Assembly: GCA_963747005.1 (NCBI GenBank)
Contig: CAVVDT010000004.1
Location: 186,001 to 250,000, forward strand
Source: CAVVDT01 sp963747005
Lineage (GTDB): Bacteria > Pseudomonadota > Alphaproteobacteria > Rhizobiales > Aestuariivirgaceae
Length of the DNA stretch: 64,000 nt
Direction of reading: 5' to 3'
This document shows, piece by piece, positions 52,225 through 61,443 of this stretch. Under the pieces are notes generated by a model that had not been told where the DNA came from, made no database searches, and saw nothing but the letters and a program-made list of their open reading frames with translations. The translations under genes were made by a program, and so were the position numbers. Position 1 is the first letter of the stretch. Each line of letters begins with the position of its first letter.

Positions 52225-53172
52225 TCAACCGTGCCAGTTCATTTTTGCGCCAAGCAGCCAGTTATAAGTGAGAACCACCGCGGTCATGATGGCCAGCATG
52301 GAGAATGCAATGGCCGAGCCCATTGCCCAGTTGACGTTTTCGAAGGTCTGCTTGGGGACTTCCATGGCCAGTGTCTGCAGATTCGGGTTGCCGAGCAGCG
52401 ACGGCGAAACAAAGGCCCCCAGCGCCCAGACGATGGTGATCAAGAGGGCAACCAGCGTTCCGGGCATGCTCAGCGGCAGCGTGACCAGCCAGAAGGTCTT
52501 TACCGGACCGGCACCAAGCCCCCGGGCGGCCTCGCGCAAGGAAGAATCCAGCGTATGCAGCGTCGCGGTGATCACGATGATCGTATAGGGAATGATCAGC
52601 AGGACCTCGCCGGCGGTCACTGAATAGATCGTGTAGACCAGCTTGACCGGCTTGTCGGACAGCCCCACCGCCATGATCAGCGCATTTATGAGGCCGTTGT
52701 TGGCCATCAGGAGCTGCAGCCCATAGACCAGCACCAGCATGTTGGAAAGCTTCGGCAGGATCACCAGGACCAGCAGGACAGCCTTGAGCTTCGGCCCTGC
52801 CCGGTAGATGTAATAGGACATCGGATAGGCCAGCAGCATCGTGATGATGGTGATGATCACGGCAAGCTGAATGGTGAACCACAACACCGACAGAAAATAG
52901 TGGTCGGTGAAGAACCGCAAATAGTTGTCGAGGGTCCAGGTACCTTCCACGTAGAAGCCGCCGCCGGTCTGCCCCTGGGCGCCGCCGATGCCGAACCCCG
53001 ACGACCCGCGGCTCTGGTAGAGGCTCACCCTGAACAGCCACAGCAGCGGCACGAAGAAGAAGAACACCAGCATTATGCCGAGAGGCGCCAGCAGCATGTA
53101 GACGGAATACGGTGCAAGACGCGCCGACACGTCGCTGAAGATGCCCTTCCTACCCATCATCGACGTGTTCAT
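52225..53172 (-). CDS. ABC transporter permease, PotB-like
   Basis: About 315 residues. A cytoplasmic N-terminus is followed by TM1 (YMLLAPLGIMLVFFFFVPLL), a periplasmic insertion of about 50 residues rich in Gly/Ser (RGSSGFGIGGAQGQTGGGFY), then five further TMs and the EAA loop LREAARGLGAGPVKTFWLVT. The Gly-rich insertion is unusual for PotB. The start may be ATG at 53172 or 53181, the latter overlapping the ATPase stop. Together with the PotC-like protein it forms the membrane channel. Confidence 0.92.
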   Translation of the reverse strand: MNTSMMGRKGIFSDVSARLAPYSVYMLLAPLGIMLVFFFFVPLLWLFRVSLYQSRGSSGFGIGGAQGQTGGGFYVEGTWTLDNYLRFFTDHYFLSVLWFTIQLAVIITIITMLLAYPMSYYIYRAGPKLKAVLLVLVILPKLSNMLVLVYGLQLLMANNGLINALIMAVGLSDKPVKLVYTIYSVTAGEVLLIIPYTIIVITATLHTLDSSLREAARGLGAGPVKTFWLVTLPLSMPGTLVALLITIVWALGAFVSPSLLGNPNLQTLAMEVPKQTFENVNWAMGSAIAFSMLAIMTAVVLTYNWLLGAKMNWHG

Positions 53173-53174
53173 TT

Positions 53175-54320
53175 CTAGCATCTCAGGCAGACCGTGCTGA
53201 CGGCATCCCAACTCGCATAGACGCTGTCGCCGTCGGCAAACACTGCTCCCCCTGAGACCAATTGTTCGTTGGCCTTGAGCACCACATCGCTGCCCGCAAT
53301 GCGCACCAGATAGGTCACGTGAGCACCGAGATACGACACGAAATCGATCACGCCCGACAGGACGTTCTCGGTCTGGGCAGGTTTGTTCCGCGTCAATCGC
53401 ACCCTTTCGGGGCGCACCGAAACCACCATTTCCTCGCCCGGCTCCATGGTCCCCGTATTGGCGACCGACAGGCGGAATCCGCCCGCCATCTTGAGATGCG
53501 CGAATGCCTTGTCGACCACATCGACGACGCCGGTCATGTTGGTCGTTTCGCCGAGGAAGGAGGCGACGAAATTGGTGGAGGGCTGGTTGTAGACATCGCG
53601 TGGCGTCCCGAGCTGCAGGAGGTTGCCACCGTCCATCACCGCGATCCGGTCGGCCATCGACAGGGCTTCCTCCTGGTCGTGCGTCACGTAGATCGACGTG
53701 ATGCCGATCTTTTCCTGCAGCTTCTTGAGCTCGAGGCGCATCGTGTCGCGCAACCTCTTGTCGAGATTCGCCAGGGGCTCGTCGAGCAGCAGGATGTCGG
53801 GCTCGAACGCCAATACCCGAGCGATGGCAACGCGCTGGCGCTGGCCGCCGGACAATTGCAAAGGGTAGCGATCGGCATATTGGCGCAGCTCAACCAAAGC
53901 CAGCGTCGCCTCGCCGCGCTCGCGCCGTTCGGCCGCCGGGACGTTCCGCATGCGCAGTCCGAACTCGACATTCTGACGTACGGTCATGTGAGGAAACAGG
54001 GCATAGTTCTGGAACACCATGCCAATGTTCCGTCTTTCCAGCGGAATGTCGTTGATGCGCCGGCCCCGCAGGATGATTTCGCCGGATGTCGGGGTTTCGT
54101 ATCCGCCTATCATTCTGAGCGTCGTCGTCTTGCCGCAGCCGCTCGGCCCGATCAGGAAGACAAACTCGCCCTCGCTGACTTCAAAATTGACATTGTTGAC
54201 GGCAACGTAGCTACCCCAGCTTTTGTTCAGATTGCGAATTTCCAACGCCGGAGGGCGGGACTTCCGGCATGCGCCTTCGATCGGTGGAGATGATGCGGTC
54301 GTTGATTCTTTGAGAGCCAT
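53175..54320 (-). CDS. ABC transporter ATP-binding protein, PotA-like
   Basis: 381 residues. Walker A FLIGPSGCGKTTTLRMIGGY, Q-loop GMVFQNYALFPHMTV, signature LQLSGGQRQRVAIARVLA, Walker B ILLLDEPLANLD and H-loop ITSIYVTHDQEEAL are all intact. A C-terminal TOBE domain (VVSVRPERVRL, GVIDFVSYLGAHVTYLVRIA) is typical of PotA/FbpC-type ATPases. It powers import of the substrate delivered by the binding protein encoded 121 bp upstream. Confidence 0.94.
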   Translation of the reverse strand: MALKESTTASSPPIEGACRKSRPPALEIRNLNKSWGSYVAVNNVNFEVSEGEFVFLIGPSGCGKTTTLRMIGGYETPTSGEIILRGRRINDIPLERRNIGMVFQNYALFPHMTVRQNVEFGLRMRNVPAAERRERGEATLALVELRQYADRYPLQLSGGQRQRVAIARVLAFEPDILLLDEPLANLDKRLRDTMRLELKKLQEKIGITSIYVTHDQEEALSMADRIAVMDGGNLLQLGTPRDVYNQPSTNFVASFLGETTNMTGVVDVVDKAFAHLKMAGGFRLSVANTGTMEPGEEMVVSVRPERVRLTRNKPAQTENVLSGVIDFVSYLGAHVTYLVRIAGSDVVLKANEQLVSGGAVFADGDSVYASWDAVSTVCLRC

Positions 54321-54441
54321 GACGAAACGTGCAGATCCTTCCTGCGCAAAGTCGCAAAGCCAACATATGTTCGCCGATCACTGCCATTTCCGCAAACCCT
54401 GTTGAGCGGGCAGTGACCGGCGAGCTACGCGAGCGACAAGC

Positions 54442-55581
54442 TCACGACTTGCGCAGGATTTCGGTATCCCAGACCTTCACGATGTGATCCCAGTCCTTGA
54501 AGTAGGCATCATAGGGATAGTAGCCCACGCTCTTGAACTGTTCGGGCGTGTGGGCATAAATCCGCTTCCACAACGGATCTGCCGCCGCCACCTTGGCGGC
54601 GACGGAGGGGATCGCCGTCGGGAAGCCACCGTCCTTGGCGTAGACTTCCTGGAAAGCCTCCGAGCAGAAGATGTCCATGGCCGCCAGGGCGAGGTCGGCT
54701 TTCTTGGTGTCCTTGGAAACGAGCCACAGCGCCTGGAAAGAGGCGCGATCGGTGTCGGGAACGAAGACGCCGATTGGCTCGCCTTCCTTGATCGGACTGA
54801 AGGCATCGACGCTATGGATGTTGCCGACGAGCACGTTCTTCTGCACGAGGTTGAGGGCCATGTCGGACGATGACGGCCACCAGTAGTTGACGTGCTTGCT
54901 CATTTCCTTGGCGAAGTCGAGGACCTTGGGCATGTCGGTGTTGCACAGATCGCGCGCGGTGCCTGCCTTGCCTTCCTGATCCACAAGCATACAGGCGAAC
55001 GTGAACAACGAGAAATAGAAGGAATTGTACATCCCGAGCTTGCCGTTGAACTCAGGCTTCAGCAAGTCCGACCATCCGGTCGGCGCATCCTTCACCATGT
55101 CGGTGTTGTAGACGCCGGTCTGGGCTGCATCGGCCCAGGTGACGCCCCAGCCGTCCTTGACCACCCAGTTGTCCATGACCGACGGAGTGAAATTCTTCGC
55201 GTTGGGCACCTTGGCCATGTCGATCTTCTGGAACAGGCCTTCCCGGATCGCCGGATAGCCTTGCGTGGCATCGGTCATGATGAGATCGAATGCCGGGTCG
55301 CCGGGAGGCGAAGCCTTGAGCTTGGGGATCGAATCCCACCACCCCAGCTCGATGATCGCCTCGGCGCCGGTGATCTCCTTGAACAATGGCGCGAAATTCT
55401 TGGTGAACTGGTCTCCCCAGGCACCGGCATAGGTGAAAATCCGCAGTTTCTCACCTTTGTACATCTGGTCGGCGGCGGCAGAGCGCACAAAACTGCCGAG
55501 ACCGGTGGCAGCCAACCCCACACCGGCGGCAGTTCGCTTTATGAAGTCACGACGGTCCATTGAAAGGTTCATTCTGGACAT
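54442..55581 (-). CDS. PotD-type extracellular solute-binding protein with Tat signal
   Basis: 379 residues. A twin-arginine signal (MDRRDFIKRTAAGVGLAATG, cleavage near AAADQ) directs folded export. The mature protein has the type II binding-protein start LRIFTYAGAWGDQFTKNFAP, then FDLIMTDATQGYPAIREGLF and GVTWADAAQTGVYNTD, as in spermidine/putrescine-type proteins. Several Trp residues (LGWWDSIPK, YWWPSSSD) could form an aromatic box for a quaternary amine, which fits the adjacent MttB-family gene; this is inference. First gene of the transporter operon. Confidence 0.92.
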   Translation of the reverse strand: MSRMNLSMDRRDFIKRTAAGVGLAATGLGSFVRSAAADQMYKGEKLRIFTYAGAWGDQFTKNFAPLFKEITGAEAIIELGWWDSIPKLKASPPGDPAFDLIMTDATQGYPAIREGLFQKIDMAKVPNAKNFTPSVMDNWVVKDGWGVTWADAAQTGVYNTDMVKDAPTGWSDLLKPEFNGKLGMYNSFYFSLFTFACMLVDQEGKAGTARDLCNTDMPKVLDFAKEMSKHVNYWWPSSSDMALNLVQKNVLVGNIHSVDAFSPIKEGEPIGVFVPDTDRASFQALWLVSKDTKKADLALAAMDIFCSEAFQEVYAKDGGFPTAIPSVAAKVAAADPLWKRIYAHTPEQFKSVGYYPYDAYFKDWDHIVKVWDTEILRKS

Positions 55582-55968
55582 AGTTCGATCTCCTCCCTGT
55601 GGCCCCCGGTCATCGCATGCCTGCGATTTGTGATCCCACCAAAGGCCTGACCTGCGTCGAGCGACGCGCGAAGGGGATGATGATTATAAAATATATTATA
55701 GTCAAGGCGATTGCGCAGGCGCCCCAACTTTTTATCATGCCAGGAAATGCCGAAAAGTGGCAGTTTAGCAGCGACACACGATCATGCATTCAAGTTGGAG
55801 GGGGTATGACCCACCGAATTGCGGTTTCAAAATATATTTTAGCATTGCGATTGTCGATGAATATGCCTTATCCTCGTTTTGCAGGCGCTGGTCAGGACAG
55901 CCTCGCGAGCACGGGGGCCTGACTGGCGAGGGCGTTGGCGAGATGTGGATAGGCTAAGGAGTTCGGGC
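55582..55968. promoter_or_regulatory. Divergent promoter region with a repeated AT-rich operator-like motif
   Basis: 387 bp between the binding-protein gene and the MttB-family gene. The 14-mer AAAATATATTATAG (55688-55701) recurs as AAAATATATTTTAG (55829-55842), one mismatch, same orientation, 141 bp apart. The second contains a perfect 12-bp palindrome AAAATATATTTT. They stand out against GC-rich surroundings, and each lies about 105-130 bp from one of the two divergent starts. They are candidate sites for the GntR regulator encoded at 60630-61358. The methyltransferase start has AAGGAG upstream. Confidence 0.55.
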
Positions 55969-57510
55969 ATGACGATGGACTTGCGGTGGGCGGGACTTGT
56001 TCAACAGATGTCGCCCCAATTGTCGGTGCTGAGCAAAGATCAAAAGCAGGTGCTGATCAACGCGGCGTTCGAGATTCTGGAGCAGACTGGAAACCGGGTC
56101 GGCTCGAAAGAGGCATTGGAACTGTTTCGCAAGGCCGGTTGCCGCATCGAGCCTTGCGATGAAGACGGCGACAAGGTGTTCTTTCCCCAGGCCCTTATCG
56201 AGCAGTGCCTGAGGACAACCCCGAAGCGGCTGGTGCTGTACAACCGCAAGGGCGAGCCGACGCTCTATTGCGAAGGGCGCAACAGCTATTTCTCGCCCAC
56301 CTCGGCATGCCCGAAGCTATGGGATCCCTATACGGGTGAACGCCGGTCGTGGACCAAGGCCGACATCGGCAACGCGACCCGGATAACCGACTATCTGCCG
56401 CAGCTTGATGCCATGTTCGCACTTGGCTCGCTGGCCGACGACTATGGTTTCGACTGCTTCGTGCATGAAGTGCACGCCATGATGATCAACACCACCAAAC
56501 CGATCATTTACCTTTCGAACGAGGTGCCCGATACCAAGGCGATCTGCGAGATGGCTGCGGTAGTCGCCGGCGGCTGGGATAATCTGCGCAGCAGGCCCTT
56601 CATCCTCCAGTATGACGAGGTCCTGTCGCCGCTGAAGCACAAGAACCACGCCTTCGACAAATTCATGTATCTGGCTGGCGAAGGTCTGCCGGTTCGCTAT
56701 GGCGCTTTCACCATGTCGGGCGCCTCTTCCCCGGTGACGGTGCCTGGTGCTGCGGCGCAGTCATTGGCCGAGGCTCTGGTGGGGCTGATGGCTTGCCAGC
56801 TCAAGCGGCCGGGCGTTCCCTATGTGATGGCCATCCTGCCGGGCATCATGGATCTCAAATACGGGATCCTGTCATCCGGCGCGCCGGAATATCACCTCTT
56901 CCATTCGATCTACACTGAACTCTGCCACGAGCTGCAATTACCGGTGATGGCCACTGCGGGTATCACTGATTCCAAGGTGCTCGATGCGCAGGCCGGCGTT
57001 GAAACTTTGTGGAGCTATCTGTGCGCGGCGCTGTCGGGCTGCCATCTCAATATCGGTGCCGGCAGTCTTGAATCACATCTGATCGGTTCGTTCGACCATC
57101 TGGTTCTGTCGAACGAGTGCATTGCCGCGGTCCGCCGCTTCATGCAGGGCGCGCGCCTCGATGCCCGGACGCTGGCTCTGGATGTCATCCAGGACGTCGG
57201 CGATGGTCTGCCGAACAAGATCTTCGTCGACCAGGAGCACACCATTCAGAACTATGCCGCCGAGCAGTGGGTGCCCGACGTCTTCAATCGCAACAACTTC
57301 CAGGTCTGGACCGAGAAGGGCCGCAAGACGACGGCCGACTGGTGCAACGATAAGGTGCGCTGGATCCTGGAGAACCATCAGCCGGAACAGCTGCCCCAGA
57401 CCGTCCTCGACCAGCTCGAGGAAATCGCCAGGGCCGCCACCGATCCCGAAACACTCGCCGTATCCAAGACGGCCAGAGCCACGAGGCGCCGGAAGTTCCG
57501 GGCCGTCTGA
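55969..57510 (+). CDS. MttB-family (non-pyrrolysine) corrinoid-dependent amine methyltransferase
   Basis: 513 residues of the trimethylamine methyltransferase MttB family. It starts MTMDLRWAGLVQQMSPQLSV. Typical segments are AAFEILEQTGNRVGSKEALE, SPTSACPKLWDPYTGERR, MSGASSPVTVPGAAAQSLAE and TAGITDSKVLDAQAGVETLW. The frame reads through without an internal amber codon, so it belongs to the non-pyrrolysine group, whose known members act on quaternary amines such as glycine betaine, proline betaine or carnitine. It should move a methyl group to the corrinoid protein encoded 34 bp downstream. Substrate unknown. Frame extends upstream to 55879, but AAGGAG fits the ATG at 55969. Confidence 0.9.
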   Translation: MTMDLRWAGLVQQMSPQLSVLSKDQKQVLINAAFEILEQTGNRVGSKEALELFRKAGCRIEPCDEDGDKVFFPQALIEQCLRTTPKRLVLYNRKGEPTLYCEGRNSYFSPTSACPKLWDPYTGERRSWTKADIGNATRITDYLPQLDAMFALGSLADDYGFDCFVHEVHAMMINTTKPIIYLSNEVPDTKAICEMAAVVAGGWDNLRSRPFILQYDEVLSPLKHKNHAFDKFMYLAGEGLPVRYGAFTMSGASSPVTVPGAAAQSLAEALVGLMACQLKRPGVPYVMAILPGIMDLKYGILSSGAPEYHLFHSIYTELCHELQLPVMATAGITDSKVLDAQAGVETLWSYLCAALSGCHLNIGAGSLESHLIGSFDHLVLSNECIAAVRRFMQGARLDARTLALDVIQDVGDGLPNKIFVDQEHTIQNYAAEQWVPDVFNRNNFQVWTEKGRKTTADWCNDKVRWILENHQPEQLPQTVLDQLEEIARAATDPETLAVSKTARATRRRKFRAV

Positions 57511-57544
57511 CCCCAATGTCGATCTACGCAAGAGGACGTGACAC

Positions 57545-58240
57545 ATGACCATTGATTATTCGGTTCTTGCAGACGCCATCGTCGCAGGTGACAAGGAGAC
57601 GGCGATTGGCCTGGTCAGCGAAGGGCTCGCCAACGGTCGCGAGCAAAAGCTCAATGACCTCGCCAATGCCAAGGAAATCCTCAACAAGGGACTGATCGGT
57701 GGCATGGACATCATCTCCGATCTTTGGGCACAGGAGAAGATTTTCATCCCCGAGGTGTTGATTTCGGCGAAGGTGATGCATGGCTGCATGGATCTGTTGC
57801 GACCGATACTGGAAGCCTCGAACGAGCCGCCACGCGGCATCGTCGTCATCGGAACGGTCAAGGGCGATCTGCACGATATCGGCCAGAACATTGTCGGCAT
57901 GATGCTCAAGGGCAACGGCTTTGAGGTTCACAATGTGGGCTGCAATGCCTCGCCGGAGAAATTCATCGCCAAGGTGCGCGAGACCAACGCCAATCTGATT
58001 GGACTGTCGGCCCTATTGACCACGACCATGCCGATGCAACGCGAGACGATCAAGATACTGGAACGCGAGGGTATCCTGGAAACCGCCGCGGTGATGGTCG
58101 GCGGTGCGCCGGTCACGGCCGACTGGGCTGAAAAGATCGACGCCGACGGCTACGCCCCCGATGCTGCCCACACAGTGCGGCTGGCCAAGCAACTGGTCGA
58201 TGATCTTCTGGTTGAAACCGGCGAACTGGCAACGAATTGA
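57545..58240 (+). CDS. Corrinoid (B12-binding) methyl-carrier protein, MtbC/MttC-like
   Basis: 231 residues in two domains: an N-terminal helical cap (NAKEILNKGLIGGMDIISDL) and a Rossmann B12 domain with VKGDLHDIGQNIVGMMLKGN, which carries the lower-ligand His of the DxHxxG motif. ANLIGLSALLTTTMPMQRET and AAVMVGGAPVTADWAEKIDA, split here as VMVGGAPVTADWA, complete the domain. It accepts the methyl group from the MttB-like protein and passes it to an acceptor (THF in known bacterial systems). No dedicated methyl-corrinoid:THF transferase gene is in the window. Confidence 0.94.
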   Translation: MTIDYSVLADAIVAGDKETAIGLVSEGLANGREQKLNDLANAKEILNKGLIGGMDIISDLWAQEKIFIPEVLISAKVMHGCMDLLRPILEASNEPPRGIVVIGTVKGDLHDIGQNIVGMMLKGNGFEVHNVGCNASPEKFIAKVRETNANLIGLSALLTTTMPMQRETIKILEREGILETAAVMVGGAPVTADWAEKIDADGYAPDAAHTVRLAKQLVDDLLVETGELATN

Positions 58241-58529
58241 CACGAGCGCCGCAAGCTCGCTTTCGGATCCCGTGTGCTTTTGACTGCCGTCGTCGGCGCG
58301 TCGGGAGCACGAGGGGTGTCAACCACGGAGCATCGGGGACCGCGACCCTCGACAGCCTGTTTGCGGGCAAGGCAATGGCGGGGAAATTCGACGGTCGTGC
58401 CGAATGCCGCCGCGTTGCGCTCACCCCCCGCCCTGCCGGCCCGGCTCCCCGACAGGCCGGATATGCCATGCCTGATCAGGCTTCAACCCTTCGATCCACT
58501 GTGACCCGCCTCTCCAACCGCGGCGGCGG
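58241..58529. other. Gap between the corrinoid-protein and activator genes
   Basis: 289 bp inside an otherwise compact gene set. Several short GC-rich frames are open, but none has a convincing start or recognisable sequence. No clear terminator or hairpin was found. Confidence 0.4.
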
Positions 58530-60413
58530 ATGACTGAAATGGACGCGCGCGCAAGAATAGCATTCATCGAGGCTCAGCCGTCCAGTCGCCGCATCGAGAC
58601 GAGAGCCGAGTTGGGCACGACAATCCTTGACGCCGCGCGCGCTGCCGGCGTGGACGTGAACGCCACATGCGGCGAGCGCGGGCGATGTCGCAGTTGCCGG
58701 GTCAAGATCATAAAGGGAGAGGTGCCGCCTCCGTCCATCATGGATACGGTCCAGCTCGGACACGAGGAGGTGCAGGAGCAGTTCCGCCTTTCATGTCAGG
58801 CCCGCATCGTTTCCGACGTCACCATCATGGTGGCCCCTCCGAAAGCCGAGTCCGGGCACAAGATTCTTGCCATCAACAGCGAGGGCCCGGCGCGCTCGGC
58901 CGTACCGCTTGACAGTGGCGTCACGAAAATCTTCGCCACCGTCAAGCTGCCGGATGATGAGAATCACCAGAGTTCGGATGTCGAGGAGCTGATTGCGGCA
59001 ACCGGCATCACGCTGACCCGACCGATTCCACCCGACATTTTGCGGAAAGTTCCGTCTGCCGTCCGCGACCGCTTCGGAGAAGTCACGGTGACTTGCTTCG
59101 ACGGCGAACTCATCGACATCGAAGCCGGCGACAGCTCAGGCCACAAATATGGCATGGCCTTCGACATCGGCACCACCAGCATCGTGGCGTCCCTGATCGA
59201 TCTCAATTCCGGCGCCGAACTGGCCACGGCAGGCGGCGTCAATCCGCAGGCCCAGTTCGGCGGCGACCTGATGTCGCGCATCGCCTATGTGCAGGAAGAA
59301 CCCAAGCGTCTTCAAACCTTGCGCGCCAAGGTCTTGGGTGCCTTGAACGCCTTTATTACTGAAGCCTCCCGCGCCGCCGGCATCAACCCGGCCCACATCC
59401 ACAAGGCGGTCGTGGTCGGGAACACCTGCATGCATCATATATTTCTGGGGATTGATCCGACCTATGTCGGCCTCGCGCCCTATGCGCCATCGGTGCGTTC
59501 CTCGCTGGTCCTGACGGGGAAGGATTGCCTGCTCAAGGCAATTCCCAATGCCCGCATCTGTCTCTTGCCGTTGATCGCCGGCTTCGTCGGCGCCGACACC
59601 ATTGCTGCGGTGATCGCCACCCGCATTTACGAAAGTGATGAACTCAAGGCGCTCGTTGACATCGGCACCAACGGCGAGGTGGTCATGGGCCGCAAGGGCC
59701 ACCTTGTGGCGTGCTCCGCGCCTGCCGGACCCGCTTTCGAAGGCGCGCAGATCCGGCACGGCATGCGTGGCGCGGTGGGGGCCATCGAACGCGTCGAGAT
59801 CGACAAGGACATCGATCTGCACGTCATCGGCGATGCTCCGCCGATCGGTATCTGCGGCTCCGGTCTCATCGATGCCGTTGCCGCCATGCTCGATGCCGGA
59901 ATTATCAATGAGCGCGGTCAGATAGGTGTCGACTGGGCCGATACGCTGCCTGAGTTTATCCGCGACCGACTGCGCAGTCGCGGCGATCGCGACGAGTTCG
60001 TACTGGCCTGGGCAGCCGAAACGGGCAAGGAAGAAGATGTCACACTGAACCAGAGCGATATCCGCCAGCTTCAACTGGCCAAGGGCGCCATTTGCAGCGG
60101 CGTGGTGATGCTCCAGCATGTGCTCGGCATCGGCAACGACGACATTGCCGAACTGATGCTGTGCGGCGGGTTCGGAAACTACGTCAATCGCGAGAGCGCG
60201 CGGCGCATCCGGCTGCTGCCGGCCGTGCCGGTCGAGCGCATCGCCTATTATGGCAACGCCGCCGGTCTGGGCGCTCAACTGGCGCTGCTGTCCGAGACCG
60301 AGCGGCGCAGGGCAGACGAACTGGCGAGACAGATCGAGCATGTCTCGTTGGCGACCCATCCTGATTTTCAGGATATATTCGTTGAAGCGCTCAAGTTTCC
60401 CCCCATATGCTGA
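58530..60413 (+). CDS. RamA-like reductive activator of corrinoid proteins (2Fe-2S plus ASKHA domain)
   Basis: 627 residues. The N-terminal ferredoxin-like domain has the 2Fe-2S ligands CGERGRCRSC and a later Cys in FRLSCQARI. A linker domain is followed by an ASKHA ATPase-like domain of the DUF4445 type: YGMAFDIGTTSIVASLIDLN, VVVGNTCMHHIFLGIDP, LVDIGTNGEVVMG, and GFGNYVNRESARRIRLLP. Such proteins use ATP to re-reduce inactive Co(II) corrinoid to Co(I). Its position after the methyltransferase and corrinoid genes fits that role. The electron donor is not encoded in view. Confidence 0.92.
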   Translation: MTEMDARARIAFIEAQPSSRRIETRAELGTTILDAARAAGVDVNATCGERGRCRSCRVKIIKGEVPPPSIMDTVQLGHEEVQEQFRLSCQARIVSDVTIMVAPPKAESGHKILAINSEGPARSAVPLDSGVTKIFATVKLPDDENHQSSDVEELIAATGITLTRPIPPDILRKVPSAVRDRFGEVTVTCFDGELIDIEAGDSSGHKYGMAFDIGTTSIVASLIDLNSGAELATAGGVNPQAQFGGDLMSRIAYVQEEPKRLQTLRAKVLGALNAFITEASRAAGINPAHIHKAVVVGNTCMHHIFLGIDPTYVGLAPYAPSVRSSLVLTGKDCLLKAIPNARICLLPLIAGFVGADTIAAVIATRIYESDELKALVDIGTNGEVVMGRKGHLVACSAPAGPAFEGAQIRHGMRGAVGAIERVEIDKDIDLHVIGDAPPIGICGSGLIDAVAAMLDAGIINERGQIGVDWADTLPEFIRDRLRSRGDRDEFVLAWAAETGKEEDVTLNQSDIRQLQLAKGAICSGVVMLQHVLGIGNDDIAELMLCGGFGNYVNRESARRIRLLPAVPVERIAYYGNAAGLGAQLALLSETERRRADELARQIEHVSLATHPDFQDIFVEALKFPPIC

Positions 60414-60491
60414 ATTTGCTCGCCGCGGCGGGAAACTGTCGGTTCTGCGGGGTCTAGAAAAGACCGCACGCGCCGTCCGTCACATTTGCTA

Positions 60492-60543
60492 TTGACAACG
60501 ATCCTGGTTGTGATTGCTAGTCGAGTTGACGTAATTGATCAAT
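60492..60543 (+). promoter_or_regulatory. Putative promoter and palindrome upstream of the GntR gene
   Basis: TTGACA at 60492-60497 is followed after 17 bp by TGCTAG (60515-60520), a plausible but weak sigma-70 pair. A perfect 10-bp palindrome ATTGATCAAT lies just downstream at 60534-60543, where a repressor would block transcription. Autoregulation by the GntR protein is an inference. Confidence 0.4.
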
Positions 60544-60629
60544 GAAAGGGCGGCGTCGTGTGGTTGCGAATGGCAATCAGGCGATAGGTTCTTCTTGCAA
60601 GGGCCCTTCGAACGTGTAGGGAAGTTGAA

Positions 60630-61358
60630 TTGACGATACCCACAACAACGCTTGACGCCTCCGCCACAATCGCGACGGGCATGTCGCTCGCCGATTTTGC
60701 GCGTGACCGCATCATCGACAAGATTGTCAGTCTTGAACTTGAGCCGGGCGTCGCCATTGTCGAGCGCGACCTCCTGGCGACCCTCGATCTGGGCCGGACC
60801 CCGGTGCGCGAAGCGCTGCAGCAGGTCGCGGGCATCGGCCTGGTCTGCCGCTTGCCACACATCGGTATGTATGTTTGCGAGGTCACCGACGACAGCGTAC
60901 GCGACATATACGAAATCCGCTCGATGATGGATGGCCGGACAGCCGAACTCGCGGCGCGGCACGCCAATGACCAGCAGGTGGCCACAATCGTGGCAACGGC
61001 CAAGGAAGTCGAGGCGGCCTATGCCAATGACGACCTGATGGCCTTTACCCATGCCGGCCGCAAGTTTCACAGGTCCCTGGCACAGGCCACCGGCAACCTG
61101 CATGTGGTGGAGCTCATGCCGCGCATGTACAATCTCGACGCGCGCCTCACATGGCTCGCCAATCTGCACATGGGGACCTGGCAGGTGTTGGGCTTCGGGA
61201 TCGTCGAGACCACCCTTTCACTGGCTGGCGTGATCCAGCGAAAGTTGCCGCTGGAAGCCAAGCTCCTGGCCGATCTCCATGTCGAGCGCCGCTATTCATA
61301 TTTTTCATCCAAGGTGCGGCTCGGCACCGGCAATGCGTCCTATCTGCGCCAGGCCTGA
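60630..61358 (+). CDS. GntR family transcriptional regulator (FCD/FadR subfamily)
   Basis: 242 residues. The winged helix is MSLADFARDRIIDKIVSLEL, PGVAIVERDLLATLDLGRTP and VREALQQVAGIGLVCRLPHI. The FCD ligand domain follows, with DIYEIRSMMDGRTAELAARH and FHRSLAQATGNLHVVEL, whose Asp/His residues normally bind a metal. The start is TTG at 60630 with AGGGAAG upstream; ATG at 60681 is an alternative that would still keep the helix-turn-helix. As the only intact regulator of this region it probably controls the methyltransferase and importer genes. Confidence 0.9.
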   Translation: MTIPTTTLDASATIATGMSLADFARDRIIDKIVSLELEPGVAIVERDLLATLDLGRTPVREALQQVAGIGLVCRLPHIGMYVCEVTDDSVRDIYEIRSMMDGRTAELAARHANDQQVATIVATAKEVEAAYANDDLMAFTHAGRKFHRSLAQATGNLHVVELMPRMYNLDARLTWLANLHMGTWQVLGFGIVETTLSLAGVIQRKLPLEAKLLADLHVERRYSYFSSKVRLGTGNASYLRQA

Positions 61359-61443
61359 TCGGGCCAGTCTTACATGACGCGGCCGGTAGTTTTGCCACCG
61401 TCGCGAACGGTTCTGCTCTTGGGTCAATGGACCTGAGCTTTGC

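Noticed and set aside
55969..57510. Pyrrolysine-containing MttB
   Set aside because: No in-frame TAG occurs within the 513-residue frame, so it is a non-pyrrolysine member.
58241..58533. Short Arg/Pro/Ala-rich frames in the gap before the RamA-like gene
   Set aside because: No ribosome-binding site and no recognisable sequence; composition explains the open frames.
60450..60475. GGTCT-agaaa-AGACC hairpin after the RamA-like gene as a terminator
   Set aside because: The stem is short and there is no following T-run.
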